DNA of 64,000 nucleotides from an uncultured Actinomycetes bacterium (GTDB lineage Bacteria; Actinomycetota; Actinomycetes; Nanopelagicales; Nanopelagicaceae), in contig CALEGP010000004.1 of the NCBI GenBank assembly GCA_937876245.1, positions 16,284 through 80,283 on the forward strand. Direction: 5' to 3'. Position 1 is the first letter of the stretch; each line of letters begins with the position of its first letter. Positions 55,608-63,767 of this stretch are shown piece after piece. The notes below the pieces were generated by a model. The model made no database searches. It was not told the DNA's origin and saw nothing but the letters and a program-made list of their open reading frames with translations. A program made the translations under genes and the position numbers.

Positions 55608-56510
55608 CTATTTGCCGATTACTTCTTGAGTTGCAGATACGCCAGCACTAATTAGCGTCGCTTCCTGTGGCACGTTTCGTTTCAAGACGGCAAGTGCAAT
55701 TGGGCCAAGCTCATAATGTCTGGCAACTGTGCCGATAAATCCGACTTCTTTGCCATCAAACTCTATTTTGGCACCGTGTTCTGGCATAACAACCATTGAA
55801 CCATCCAGGTGCAAAAGAGCAAGACGCCGAGGTGGCTTACCCAAATTAAAGACTTTCGCGACAGTTTCTTGTCCCGGATAACAACCTTTTTTCATATGCA
55901 CTGCGTTATTTAAAAACCCCAGTTCATTTGGAATTGATTTGTGATCGGTTTCAAAGAGAATTCGAGCCCGACCTGCAGCTACTCGTTCAGCATCCAGCGC
56001 CCAAGTTCCGACTTGCATAAAGTTTTGTTTGAAAGAAAATTTCATATCCTCAAGTTCGTCATAGGCAACTAGTGCGTAGGGACCACCAATTGAATTTGCC
56101 TCCCCCGGCGCCCGCAGAATTGCAAAATCATTTGATTGGTCTGTCATCTCTACTCGTAACATAAATTTCATTTTTTCTAGAAATGCTATGAGCTCGGCGG
56201 TCTTCTCTTTTTCGGTATGCAACCAAGTTGTTCTCCCATCATCTACCAAATAAAACTGGTGGATGATGTGGCCATTGGCATCAAGGATTAATGAACTTAC
56301 CCAAAGCCCGGGGGTTAAATTCTCGACATCTTGTGTCGTTATTGAGTGCAACCAACTTAATCGATCGACTCCTGTTACGGATATGACGCCCCGATGTGAG
56401 AGATCAGCCCAAGCCGTTCCAGCGGCCAGAGAGCGTTGCTCTTGGTTTGGTTCACCAAAGTGCCAAATAGCGCCAGCATCTGGGCCTGATTCAACTAAGA
56501 CAGCTGTCAT
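55608..56510 (-). CDS. ygfZ: YgfZ/GcvT-domain folate-dependent iron-sulfur repair protein
   Basis: YgfZ uses folate to support assembly or repair of certain Fe-S enzymes. From ATG 56510 the 300-aa protein has the GcvT-like RGVISVTGVDRLSWLHSITTQDVE near residue 40, SSLILDANGHIIHQF, and the signature KKGCYPGQETVAK near residue 210, with the essential cysteine. The ATG overlaps the fur TGA (ATGA), so I reject the earlier starts. It lies among Fur, sulfurtransferase and thioredoxin genes. Confidence 0.9.
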   Translation of the reverse strand: MTAVLVESGPDAGAIWHFGEPNQEQRSLAAGTAWADLSHRGVISVTGVDRLSWLHSITTQDVENLTPGLWVSSLILDANGHIIHQFYLVDDGRTTWLHTEKEKTAELIAFLEKMKFMLRVEMTDQSNDFAILRAPGEANSIGGPYALVAYDELEDMKFSFKQNFMQVGTWALDAERVAAGRARILFETDHKSIPNELGFLNNAVHMKKGCYPGQETVAKVFNLGKPPRRLALLHLDGSMVVMPEHGAKIEFDGKEVGFIGTVARHYELGPIALAVLKRNVPQEATLISAGVSATQEVIGK

Positions 56511-56920
56511 TTCTGCTCCGTACATTTTGCGCAAGTTCCATAAATTGCAAAATGCGTGACATCGGTTTTAAATGCATAATCATCAAAAAGTGATTGTACG
56601 AAAGGTGCTGCTGCAGTTATTGGCGCATCGCCAATGTCGCCACATTTCCCGCAAACTAAATGTAAATGAGTTAACTCTTCGGCGGCATGATAAGTGGCCC
56701 CGCCATGGCCAAGGTGGGTATGCAGAACAAGACCAACATTTTCAAGAGTTTCTAGATTGCGATATACGGTCGAGAGATTAATTCCTGGGTGAGTTTGTTT
56801 TACTTTCTCAGCTACCTCTTCTGGTGTTGCGTGGCCAAGCTCGCGAACAGCAGCCAAAACCAATTCTCGTTGCGGGGTTAGGCGAAGACCCTTTTCGCGT
56901 AACTCGTGCTTTTCAGCCAT
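56507..56920 (-). CDS. Fur family transcriptional regulator
   Basis: The 137-aa protein has the Fur winged helix (GLRLTPQRELVLAAVRELGHATPEEVAEKV) and recognition part INLSTVYRNLETLENVGLV. The metal sites are THLHLVCGKCGDIGD with CxxC and the C-terminal HFAIYGTCAKC with the second CxxC, the structural zinc. Whether it senses iron, zinc or peroxide cannot be told; the His-rich regulatory site HLHL fits all three. A leaderless -10 lies upstream. Confidence 0.92.
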   Translation of the reverse strand: MAEKHELREKGLRLTPQRELVLAAVRELGHATPEEVAEKVKQTHPGINLSTVYRNLETLENVGLVLHTHLGHGGATYHAAEELTHLHLVCGKCGDIGDAPITAAAPFVQSLFDDYAFKTDVTHFAIYGTCAKCTEQK

Positions 56921-56926
56921 GTCTGC

Positions 56927-56932
56927 AGTCTA
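56927..56932 (-). promoter_or_regulatory. -10 hexamer TAGACT of a leaderless promoter for fur
   Basis: Minus-strand TAGACT plus GCAGAC reaches ATG 56920 at six bases. Confidence 0.58.
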
Positions 56933-56943
56933 ACTCGTGCATT

Positions 56944-57267
56944 TCAGATATGAATAACGAGATCATCCGATAATCCTTTTTGGGCTTGAACAATCAATTC
57001 CTCGCGTCCGCCGTGAGCCATTACAACCAAGTGCCAAGGCCCAGGGGAAGCAAAGAATCTAAATCTTCCCTCCGAATCTGTTGGCACTTCTGCTGTAAAT
57101 TCTCGAGTCGAGTCCAGAAGTTGGACATATGCGTTATCTACAATTTTGCCATTTGGTACTCCATCGCTTATGCCGCCGCGAATTACGACTCCTTGAATTA
57201 TCGTCTGTTCGGAGAGGTTGACTCCGGTGAGATCTGGTCCACCAGGTGTAGCACCACAAGTACGCAA
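56944..57267 (-). CDS. DUF1416 protein (SseC-like)
   Basis: The protein (107 aa from TTG 57267) shows the DUF1416 pattern: IIQGVVIRGGI, VDNAYVQLLDSTREFTAEV near residue 45, and GRFRFFASPGPWHLVVMAHGG. It looks like a small beta-sandwich. Mycobacterial SseC is encoded directly after the thiosulfate sulfurtransferase, as here, and is thought to work with it. TTG 57267 is one base after the sulfurtransferase stop with GGGG at six bases; TTG 57279 is an alternative. Confidence 0.85.
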   Translation of the reverse strand: MRTCGATPGGPDLTGVNLSEQTIIQGVVIRGGISDGVPNGKIVDNAYVQLLDSTREFTAEVPTDSEGRFRFFASPGPWHLVVMAHGGREELIVQAQKGLSDDLVIHI

Positions 57268-57268
57268 A

Positions 57269-58102
57269 TCAAGCCCCAACAGCCACAGGGACGCCTACAA
57301 GCGAACCATATTCGGTCCATGAGCCATCGTAATTTCGTACATTTTTCAACTCTAGGAGTTCGTGCATTACAAACCAAGAAAATGCCGAACGTTCTCCAAT
57401 TCTGCAGTACGCAATTGTATCTTCGGCAAAGTTAACTCCTGCTAATTCATAAAGTTCTGAAATCTCGGCATTAGATTTAAATGAGCCATCTTCATTTGCT
57501 GCCCTAGACCAAGGAATATTTTTTGCTCCCGGGATATGACCTCTAATTTGTCCAGCCTCTTGCGGTAAGTGTGCGGGAGCTGCAAGTTCGCCAGTAAATT
57601 CCTGAGGTGATCGCACATCAACAATATTTGCTCCACTTATTGTTGCAATAACCTCGTCACGAAAGGCCCTGATCGAATTATCGCGATTTTTTGCGACATA
57701 AGTCGTGAGTGGCCGAGTCGGGATTGAAGTTACCAATGGAAGCCCATTTAGCTCCCAGAGCTTGCGCCCACCGTCAATCAGGCGAACATCGAGATGGCCA
57801 TAGATTTTAAAATACCAAAAGGCGTAGGTTGCAAACCAATTATTGTTTCCGCCGTAGAGAACTACGGTCGAACTATTTGAAATCCCATTCTTGGAAAGCA
57901 AAGCCTCAAACTTTTCTTTCGAAATTAGGTCTCGAATTACGCCATCTTGCAGATCTTCACGCCAATGAAATGTAATTGCGCCCTCGATATGGCCTTTCTC
58001 ATAAAGACTTGTGTCCTCGTCGACTTCGATAAAAACTACATTTTGATCTGTTAAATTCTCTAAAACCCAATCAGTTGAAACCAGCGACTTTGCACGTGAC
58101 AT
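57269..58102 (-). CDS. Thiosulfate sulfurtransferase (two-domain rhodanese)
   Basis: The 277-aa enzyme moves sulfane sulfur from thiosulfate to acceptors. The first rhodanese domain is inactive: VSTDWVLENL, FIEVDEDTSLYEKGHIEGAITFHW, and a Gly-rich GGNNNWFAT in place of the Cys loop. The second has NIVDVRSPQEFTG, GHIPGAKNIPW and the active loop YCRIGERSAFSWF with the catalytic Cys near residue 231. AAGGAG lies six bases before the ATG. The SseC-like gene follows at once. Confidence 0.93.
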   Translation of the reverse strand: MSRAKSLVSTDWVLENLTDQNVVFIEVDEDTSLYEKGHIEGAITFHWREDLQDGVIRDLISKEKFEALLSKNGISNSSTVVLYGGNNNWFATYAFWYFKIYGHLDVRLIDGGRKLWELNGLPLVTSIPTRPLTTYVAKNRDNSIRAFRDEVIATISGANIVDVRSPQEFTGELAAPAHLPQEAGQIRGHIPGAKNIPWSRAANEDGSFKSNAEISELYELAGVNFAEDTIAYCRIGERSAFSWFVMHELLELKNVRNYDGSWTEYGSLVGVPVAVGA

Positions 58103-58171
58103 TTTTACTCCTTAGGTGAATTTCAATCGGTTTCCGGTTTAGTCGGTAATTTATGCTGCGAATCTAACTTG

Positions 58172-58627
58172 CTATCGTTTTAAGGCACGAACGCCAATCA
58201 GATAAATCTCGCAGCCCAAGCAGAAATCAAAGGCGGCATTTAAGAATGCGGCGGCTAGCGCAAAGCCAGTTGCGATGATGAAAAGTGCAGGCAAGGCAAG
58301 AAGTGATCCAAGAAATGCGATTGTTGCAAAAATTAACCCGATGCTCTGAGCGAATTGTGGTGGCCGAACATCTTCTACTGGAATATCTCCGCGAAGTCTG
58401 GGCCTGATAAATTTCTTGAACAAGAATGCATAAGGAGTTTTTGCGGGTCCGGCAAATGCGCCAACTGCAAAGACAAGAAGTTGAAGGGCTATCAAAATAG
58501 TTGATTGGGTGACAAGTGCTAGACCAAGAACTAATGTGGTAAGCGCTGCAGAAAACCTTGGTCCTCGGGCGTCGATCAACTTAATATTGCTCTTCATATC
58601 AGCGGAACTCTCTTTTAATAGTGCCAT
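58172..58627 (-). CDS. DUF4395 membrane protein
   Basis: The 151-aa protein has about four hydrophobic segments and the family motif DARGPRFSAALTTLVLGLAL near the N-terminus. KTPYAFLFKKFIRPRLRG lies in the middle and FDFCLGCEIYLIG at the end, with a conserved CxxC pair. DUF4395 proteins usually lie beside thioredoxin and sulfurtransferase genes, as here, so a thiol/sulfur-related membrane role is inferred. A perfect AGGAGG sits about nine bases before the ATG. Confidence 0.87.
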   Translation of the reverse strand: MALLKESSADMKSNIKLIDARGPRFSAALTTLVLGLALVTQSTILIALQLLVFAVGAFAGPAKTPYAFLFKKFIRPRLRGDIPVEDVRPPQFAQSIGLIFATIAFLGSLLALPALFIIATGFALAAAFLNAAFDFCLGCEIYLIGVRALKR

Positions 58628-58857
58628 TTCTTAAATCCTCCTATTTAATTTGCTTAAATTTTTTCTCTGTTTTTTTAATTGATCTATAAAACTAAAAACT
58701 TGGTGTTGCGTTTTTAATAATTAGATACGACAGAGTGAAGCAATTAAACGGCCAAAATCAATATGGCGGCGCTTTATTAAGTAGATTGGATCAAATGTAA
58801 GCACCCCTGAATTATAAATTACGAAAAGTGGATAACCTAATTGCGAAGGGCTTGCAC
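58628..58857. other. Non-coding gap, AT-rich
   Basis: This 230-base stretch between the DUF4395 and thioredoxin genes holds the AGGAGG of the DUF4395 gene (58636-58642) and T-rich runs. A TATAAT on the minus strand (58811-58816) has no convincing -35; if used it would give a leader of about 180 bases. I see no ORF, tRNA or repeat in it. Confidence 0.6.
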
Positions 58858-59271
58858 TTAGGAGATTGCGTTAACCGCGGCTAATACTTGCGAGCGCTTC
58901 GGAGTTCCCATTGCGCGCCCAACTTCTATTCCCGCTCCATTTAGAAATAGCGTGGTTGGTGTTGATCTGACATCCAATTCACGCACTAGCTCCAGATGGG
59001 ACTCGGCATCGATATGGGCGTATTTCACATCCGGCATATCCACGACCATATTCTCCAGAAGCGCCTTAGTAGCCCGACATGGCGAGCAGAAGGCCGATGA
59101 GAACTGGAGCATAGTCACACGTGAGCCCAGCTCGATACCCATGGATTTAGCGTCAATTACCGGCCCATTGACCGTCTTTTTCCTACGAAACTCACCTCTG
59201 CTGCGCTTATACCGAACTCCAAATACGCTCGATAAGAGCAAGATAATTAGAAGTGGAGCTAGAGATTTCAC
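58858..59271 (-). CDS. Membrane-anchored thioredoxin-like protein
   Basis: The 137-aa protein has an N-terminal hydrophobic segment ([16 protein letters not shown], residues 4-19), a basic linker ([13 protein letters not shown]) and a thioredoxin fold. The fold has the active motif CSPCRAT near residue 62, the cis-proline in STPTTLF near residue 103, and the later [14 protein letters not shown]. The CxxC spacer SP differs from the usual GP. The start is GTG 59271. Mycobacterial ThiX occupies the matching place beside the sulfurtransferase. Confidence 0.88.
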   Translation of the reverse strand: MKSLAPLLIILLLSSVFGVRYKRSRGEFRRKKTVNGPVIDAKSMGIELGSRVTMLQFSSAFCSPCRATKALLENMVVDMPDVKYAHIDAESHLELVRELDVRSTPTTLFLNGAGIEVGRAMGTPKRSQVLAAVNAIS

Positions 59272-60006
59272 ATGAGTATTCTTACACCTCTTATGGCGAG
59301 AATTCTCCTTCTAACAAACACTCACGGCGCTAGTGCCGAAGTCTTACCCAGTCTTGCCCTGCTCCAACATCAGGTTCGAATCCTGCCGGCCGAAGCATCT
59401 GTTCTAGTTGATGTCCCTGAGAGCGATTGCATTTTGCTCGATGCTCGCCGAGATCTGCCAAGTGCGAAAGCGCTTAATAAATTATTGAAATCAACTGGCG
59501 TAAATTGTCCAATCATCACAATTGCAACAGAGGGCGCGCTCTCGGCCATGAACTCCGATTGGGGGTTTGATGATGTAATTCTTGATACCGCCGGCCCTGC
59601 TGAAATCGAAGCGCGAATTCGTATTGCCTGCGGACGTATGGAAGCAGAAAATTTTGCAAATGATCCCTCCTCCCGTGAAATTCGCAGTGGTGAAATTGTT
59701 ATTGATGAGAATTCTTACACTGCAAAAATAAAGGGCCGCTCACTGGATTTAACTTTTAAAGAGTTCGAGCTTATAAAGTACTTGGCGCAACATCCGGGCC
59801 GAGTTTTTACCCGCGCGCAGTTGTTGCAAGAAATTTGGGGATATGACTACTTCGGGGGAACTCGAACAGTCGATGTTCACATTCGTCGCTTGCGTTCCAA
59901 ACTTGGACCAGAGCATGAATCAATTGTGGGCACCGTGCGAAATGTTGGATACCGTTTCACACTTCCAAGCGCCGGCAAAGAGGCTTCTGTTAACGAACAC
60001 GCTTAA
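59272..60006 (+). CDS. Orphan OmpR-type response regulator, GlnR-like
   Basis: The 244-aa protein has a degenerate receiver domain (residues 8-125) with [11 protein letters not shown] in the phospho-acceptor region but without the usual acidic pocket. The winged helix has [34 protein letters not shown] (in parts), [14 protein letters not shown] and [10 protein letters not shown]. This matches the actinobacterial GlnR / Rv0818 group, which controls nitrogen genes and lacks a partner kinase. ATG 59272 directly abuts the thioredoxin GTG on the other strand; ATG 59293 (MARILLL) is an alternative start. mshD-like follows after seven bases. Confidence 0.85.
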   Translation: MSILTPLMARILLLTNTHGASAEVLPSLALLQHQVRILPAEASVLVDVPESDCILLDARRDLPSAKALNKLLKSTGVNCPIITIATEGALSAMNSDWGFDDVILDTAGPAEIEARIRIACGRMEAENFANDPSSREIRSGEIVIDENSYTAKIKGRSLDLTFKEFELIKYLAQHPGRVFTRAQLLQEIWGYDYFGGTRTVDVHIRRLRSKLGPEHESIVGTVRNVGYRFTLPSAGKEASVNEHA

Positions 60007-60013
60007 TTAGAGC

Positions 60014-60487
60014 ATGCGCCACATTCTAAAACTTCAGCGATCGCTCGATGATTTGATTGCGCCAATTGAAGCCGGTTTTGAAATTTCAACTTTTCTGCCA
60101 GAGTTAGAAAAAAATGAGTGGCTAGAGCTAAATAATATAATCTTCACGGGCCATCCAGATCAAGGTAATTGGAGCTTGCCAGATTTAGAGAACCGGATGA
60201 AAGAGAGATGGTTCGCTGCCGATGGTTTTTTTATCGCTAAGTGTGAGCAGAAAATTGTTGGATTTTGCTGGATGAAAATTCATCATGCGTTAGTAAATCA
60301 AGATCCTGTTGGTGAAATTTATGTAATCGGAATTGCTCCAGATTTTAAGAAAAAGGGGCTAGGTCGCGTGCTAGCAAGCACCGGCTTAAAGTATTTGAGC
60401 GATAAGAAGCTTAAAAGCGCGATGCTCTATGTCGATGCGGATAATCAGGCAGCCCTGGCCATGTATCAGAGCCTTGGTTTTAACTAA
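60014..60487 (+). CDS. MshD-like GNAT acetyltransferase, single domain
   Basis: The 157-aa protein matches the C-terminal half of mycothiol synthase MshD: LNNIIFTGHPDQGNWSLPDLENRM (residues 39-62), RWFAADGFFIAK, GFCWMKIH, the acetyl-CoA motif EIYVIGIAPDFKKKGLGRVLAS near residue 97, and LYVDADNQAALAMYQSLGF at the end. MshD (about 300 aa) has two GNAT domains; only the catalytic one is here. Next to the GlnR-like gene, as mshD is in mycobacteria, it probably performs the last mycothiol step: acetylation of the cysteinyl amine. A general GNAT is the alternative. Confidence 0.78.
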   Translation: MRHILKLQRSLDDLIAPIEAGFEISTFLPELEKNEWLELNNIIFTGHPDQGNWSLPDLENRMKERWFAADGFFIAKCEQKIVGFCWMKIHHALVNQDPVGEIYVIGIAPDFKKKGLGRVLASTGLKYLSDKKLKSAMLYVDADNQAALAMYQSLGFN

Positions 60488-60488
60488 T

Positions 60489-61847
60489 TTATTTGGCGAC
60501 TAGCTGGGCGCACATTTTTCTAAAAGCGACCGTATGCGCATCAACATCGGCCTCACTGGTCTGCGGGGACATCAAGGCCATGTTATGAAATGGCGTAATT
60601 AAAAAGCCGTCATTTAACATGCGAAGGTGGATGTACTGCTCTAACTCAAAGTCGCCAGCATCGGCCGCCTCTTTGCCGGTCTTTGGCGCAGTTGCTTGAA
60701 ATAAATATTCACCACGGGCGCCAAGCCTTGAGCAGTACCAAGCTAGCTCAAATTCTTTTATCGCTGCATCAACACCATCAGACCATCTACTTCCAAGTGC
60801 CACCATCGATTCGAATGCAGCAGGAGTTAAGACTTTTGTCAGTGTTGCGCGCATCGCGGCAAGGCTTAGCGAGTTTCCAGCCAAGGTTGATCCGATTCCA
60901 CCAGTATCGATTATTTCGCGCGATGTCTTCTCTTTAATTCGCGCAGCTACCTCGGTTGTCATACCAAAAGTTCCGGTTGGAATTCCACCTGCAATTGCTT
61001 TACCGATCGTCAAAATATCTGGCTTTAGCCCATACATAGCCGTCATCCCACCAGCTCCAACTGAAATTGTGTGGGTCTCATCGATAATCCAAATAGCGCC
61101 ATATTTTTTAGCAAGCTCGCCAACTGCTTTTAAATAGCCATCTTCTGGCAGAACAATTCCAATATTTGTCATCGCAGGTTCCATCAAGATGGCTGCGACA
61201 TCACCTTCTGCTAGCGCGGCTTGCATCGCGGCCAAGTCATTGAATTCCACAACACGAGTCGTCTGATCAAGATCAACTGGCGCACCTAAATTTCCTTCGC
61301 GCTTAACCGTATTTCCATCCGCATCCAAAGTCGCAAATGTTTCATCAACACTGCCGTGATAACACTTATCAATAACAATTATCTTTGACTTACCAGTTAT
61401 CAATCTTGAGTACCGAATTGTGTGGCGATTAGCATCTGTAGCGGTTACCGTAAATTGCCATAGCGGAAGCCCAAATCGACCAGCTAGTTCCTCTGAAACT
61501 ATTACGGCGTCTTCGGTAGGAAGCATCGAGGTAAAACCGTGCTTCATCTGTTCGGTAATTGCGGCAACAGTTGCGGCTGGTGAATGGCCAGTCATCGATC
61601 CGGTATCGCCTAAGCAGAAATCAATATATTTATTTCCATCGACATCGGTGAAATGTGAACCTGTGGCGCTTTCAACAAAGACTGGATAAGCCCCGGGCCA
61701 CTTAGCCATCCAGGACATCGGAACACCACCTGGCATTACACCTTTTGCTTTTTCAAAGAGCACACCCGATTTTGGATGTAAATCTAGAAATCTCTTCTCT
61801 TCAACTGCATTTAGCCTTTTAAGATATTCGCGATTTATGTTCTTCAC
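60489..61847 (-). CDS. Class III pyridoxal-phosphate aminotransferase
   Basis: The 452-aa protein resembles glutamate-1-semialdehyde aminomutase-like enzymes. It has VMPGGVPMSWMAKWPGAYPVF near residue 38, DGNKYIDFCLGDTGSMTGHSP near residue 70, IDKCYHGSVDETF near residue 166, IDETHTISVGAGG near residue 255 and the PLP lysine in ILTIGKAIAGGIPTGTFG near residue 282. The residues needed for heme biosynthesis cannot be confirmed, and the C-terminus (FLITPFHNMALMSPQTSEADVD) is that of general aminotransferases. Substrate unknown. Start at GTG 61847. Confidence 0.87.
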   Translation of the reverse strand: MKNINREYLKRLNAVEEKRFLDLHPKSGVLFEKAKGVMPGGVPMSWMAKWPGAYPVFVESATGSHFTDVDGNKYIDFCLGDTGSMTGHSPAATVAAITEQMKHGFTSMLPTEDAVIVSEELAGRFGLPLWQFTVTATDANRHTIRYSRLITGKSKIIVIDKCYHGSVDETFATLDADGNTVKREGNLGAPVDLDQTTRVVEFNDLAAMQAALAEGDVAAILMEPAMTNIGIVLPEDGYLKAVGELAKKYGAIWIIDETHTISVGAGGMTAMYGLKPDILTIGKAIAGGIPTGTFGMTTEVAARIKEKTSREIIDTGGIGSTLAGNSLSLAAMRATLTKVLTPAAFESMVALGSRWSDGVDAAIKEFELAWYCSRLGARGEYLFQATAPKTGKEAADAGDFELEQYIHLRMLNDGFLITPFHNMALMSPQTSEADVDAHTVAFRKMCAQLVAK

Positions 61848-61919
61848 AGGGGCTATGTTTCCACAAATTTAAATTGTTTCAACTACGTAAAAGTGTTTAG
61901 CACCTAACTTTCACCAGCT

Positions 61920-61993
61920 ACCTAAGTAGCTCAGTGGATAGAGCGTACTTCTAACTAAAGTTAAGGTCGTGGGTTCGAATCCCACCTTAGGTG
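61920..61993 (+). tRNA. tRNA with abnormal anticodon arm (Arg TCT or Val AAC reading, uncertain)
   Basis: The acceptor (ACCTAAG/CTTAGGT), D arm (GCTC/GAGC) and T arm (GTGGG/CCCAC, loop TTCGAAT) are perfect. The stretch between D and T arms is 24 bases, one longer than normal. One fold pairs ACTT with AAGT around loop CTAACTA (anticodon AAC), with a bulge or mismatch at the stem base. A second reading has the Arg-type loop CTTCTAA, but its stem does not pair. Discriminator G favours Arg over Val. CCA is not encoded. A strong hairpin follows at 62004. Confidence 0.65.
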
Positions 61994-62003
61994 GCAATTA
62001 AAA

Positions 62004-62032
62004 AAGGACCTGGATTAGTTACCCAGGTCCTT
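62004..62032 (+). terminator. Intrinsic terminator downstream of the odd tRNA
   Basis: AAGGACCTGG and CCAGGTCCTT form 10-bp arms with a nine-base loop, preceded by A's and followed by TTCTTC. It may also serve the aldose-epimerase gene coming from the other side, whose stop is at 62092. Confidence 0.7.
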
Positions 62033-62091
62033 CTTCAATGCGCACTTCTAACTGGCGAAACCATAGCACTAGGTAGCGCTACTCAAAGTGA

Positions 62092-62856
62092 TTAATCCTC
62101 AGAGAATCTAAAGAGCGCCTCTAAATAATGATCTCCGGTAATTCCTAAATTCTGGGCATCAGGTGGCGCACTCTCAGGCTCGATACAAACACCATCGGTA
62201 TCTTCAGTATAAATAACCCACCATGGCGCATCTGATTCAACGTCCAATCGCGCAGCACCTTCCCAAATTACATGTGGCGTTCCCTGCATCTCGGTAAATG
62301 CATCATCCCAAGGTCCTTCTTTTGGAGCGACCAGCTTGCCATCCGAAAGTTCGCCATCTTCTCGGTTGAGCATGTACTTGGCATCAAAATAAACTTCAGC
62401 CTCGGCGCCTCGACCTAATTCCCGCGGAAACCAGGTGTGATACCCAAGCCAAGCCGGAAGATCGCAACCATTTGCTTCATATTCCATAATCCAACGAACT
62501 GCATCATCCAAAATTTCGATTGACTGTCTAACAATTGCTCCGTTATACGGTTCGGGAAGTGCTAACTCTGATCGACCTTTTCCAATGTTCTCCCAGGAAG
62601 ATAAATAGCCAAAACCATGGATCGCATGTGGTGGAAGGGCATTTGTCGGCAACTGGTGAACTTTCCCAGAGCCATCAGAAATCAAACCATCCTTAATTCG
62701 CCCAGCCCATGGCGCCATTGGATACCAACCCCAAGTCAAAGGATTGCCGCGAAAGGGAACTGCAAATTCTAAATCGCGCCACTGCAAGGATGCGATGCGG
62801 GCGCCTTGATCTAAATCAATTGCAACTGAAATTTCTGAACCATCTATATGTTGCAT
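62092..62856 (-). CDS. Aldose 1-epimerase family protein
   Basis: The 254-aa beta-sandwich protein has SLQWRDLEFAVPFRGNPLTWGWYPMAPWAGRI (in parts) near the start. HAIHGFGYLSSWE near residue 77 carries a catalytic His, LPAWLGYHTWFPREL near residue 134 the second His, and CIEPESAPPDAQN near residue 225 the catalytic Glu. It should interconvert alpha and beta forms of a sugar, galactose or a related hexose. It starts two bases after the pfkB-family stop, suggesting a sugar-use operon. Confidence 0.88.
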   Translation of the reverse strand: MQHIDGSEISVAIDLDQGARIASLQWRDLEFAVPFRGNPLTWGWYPMAPWAGRIKDGLISDGSGKVHQLPTNALPPHAIHGFGYLSSWENIGKGRSELALPEPYNGAIVRQSIEILDDAVRWIMEYEANGCDLPAWLGYHTWFPRELGRGAEAEVYFDAKYMLNREDGELSDGKLVAPKEGPWDDAFTEMQGTPHVIWEGAARLDVESDAPWWVIYTEDTDGVCIEPESAPPDAQNLGITGDHYLEALFRFSED

Positions 62857-62858
62857 TC

Positions 62859-63767
62859 TTATCCCTCAATCTCGGCGCGCGTTGGCGGATTTGCCCCAGC
62901 TCTAGAACAGGTAATCGATGCCGCTCTAGCCGCACGAATTAATACTTCCCGCAAAACTTCACCATGTAAAGATGCAAGTCCGCGTTCCACAATCGCCTCA
63001 ACAACTATCGCGCCTACCGTGTCGCCCGCCCCGACCGTATCGGCCACTTCGATTTTTACTCCAGGCACTGTTACCGAGCCTTGTGATGTAATCCCAATGA
63101 GCCCATAGCTTCCCTTAGTAATAATTACCAGCCCCGCGCCTTCGCCAAGCCACTGTGCGGCAACATCAAGCTGATCGCGCTCTGGATAAAGCCAAGCCAG
63201 ATCATCTTCACTTACCTTCACGACCGCAGAAATTGCTGTCCATTTTGCCACAGCCGCTTGATACAAATCCCGATCACTTTGAACAGAAGAGCGAATATTT
63301 GGATCAAAAACTATCGGCGCAACTTCGGCAACTTTCGATGCCCACTCGTGCAAAATACCTGCCGCAGGTTCGACAATTGTTGCCAGAGTTCCAATCTGCA
63401 ATACCGCCGGCTTTATTTCAGAGGGGTCAGGCAACCAGTCATGAGAGAAATCAAATGTTGCGGTGCCATCAATAGTAAAAATATAAGAAGCTACGCCCTC
63501 GCTATCTAGGGAAACATCTGCGGTGCACGTCTGCTTATCGGTGAAATGTGCATACTTGAGGTCTACACCAGCGCCCAGCAATTCAGCCTTTGCCATTTCG
63601 CCATAAGCATCGGTTGAAATTCCATCGATAAAATATGAATTAAAACCAAGAAGCGCCAGCGCCTTCGCAGTATTTGCCGGACCCCCGCCAACAATCGCAA
63701 CTTTCTTATCGCCGCGAGGAATTAAATCAATTAAAACTTCCCCACAAATCCAAATCTCTCTGCTCAA
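62859..63767 (-). CDS. PfkB-family carbohydrate kinase (fructokinase-like)
   Basis: The 302-aa kinase begins with the sugar-binding part ICGEVLIDLIPRGDK and VGGGPANTAKALALLGFNS near residue 26. It has FDPNIRSSVQSD in the middle and ends with the PfkB signature ADTVGAGDTVGAIVVEAIV (residues 240-258), including the GAGD anion hole and catalytic Asp. Fructose, ribose or another sugar could be the substrate. Its TTG start overlaps the UPF0303 stop (CTTGA). Confidence 0.9.
   Translation of the reverse strand: MSREIWICGEVLIDLIPRGDKKVAIVGGGPANTAKALALLGFNSYFIDGISTDAYGEMAKAELLGAGVDLKYAHFTDKQTCTADVSLDSEGVASYIFTIDGTATFDFSHDWLPDPSEIKPAVLQIGTLATIVEPAAGILHEWASKVAEVAPIVFDPNIRSSVQSDRDLYQAAVAKWTAISAVVKVSEDDLAWLYPERDQLDVAAQWLGEGAGLVIITKGSYGLIGITSQGSVTVPGVKIEVADTVGAGDTVGAIVVEAIVERGLASLHGEVLREVLIRAARAASITCSRAGANPPTRAEIEG

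Noticed and set aside
61862..62091. Integration site or mobile island at the odd tRNA
   Set aside because: No integrase, direct repeat of the tRNA end or transposase lies nearby; flanking genes are ordinary metabolism.
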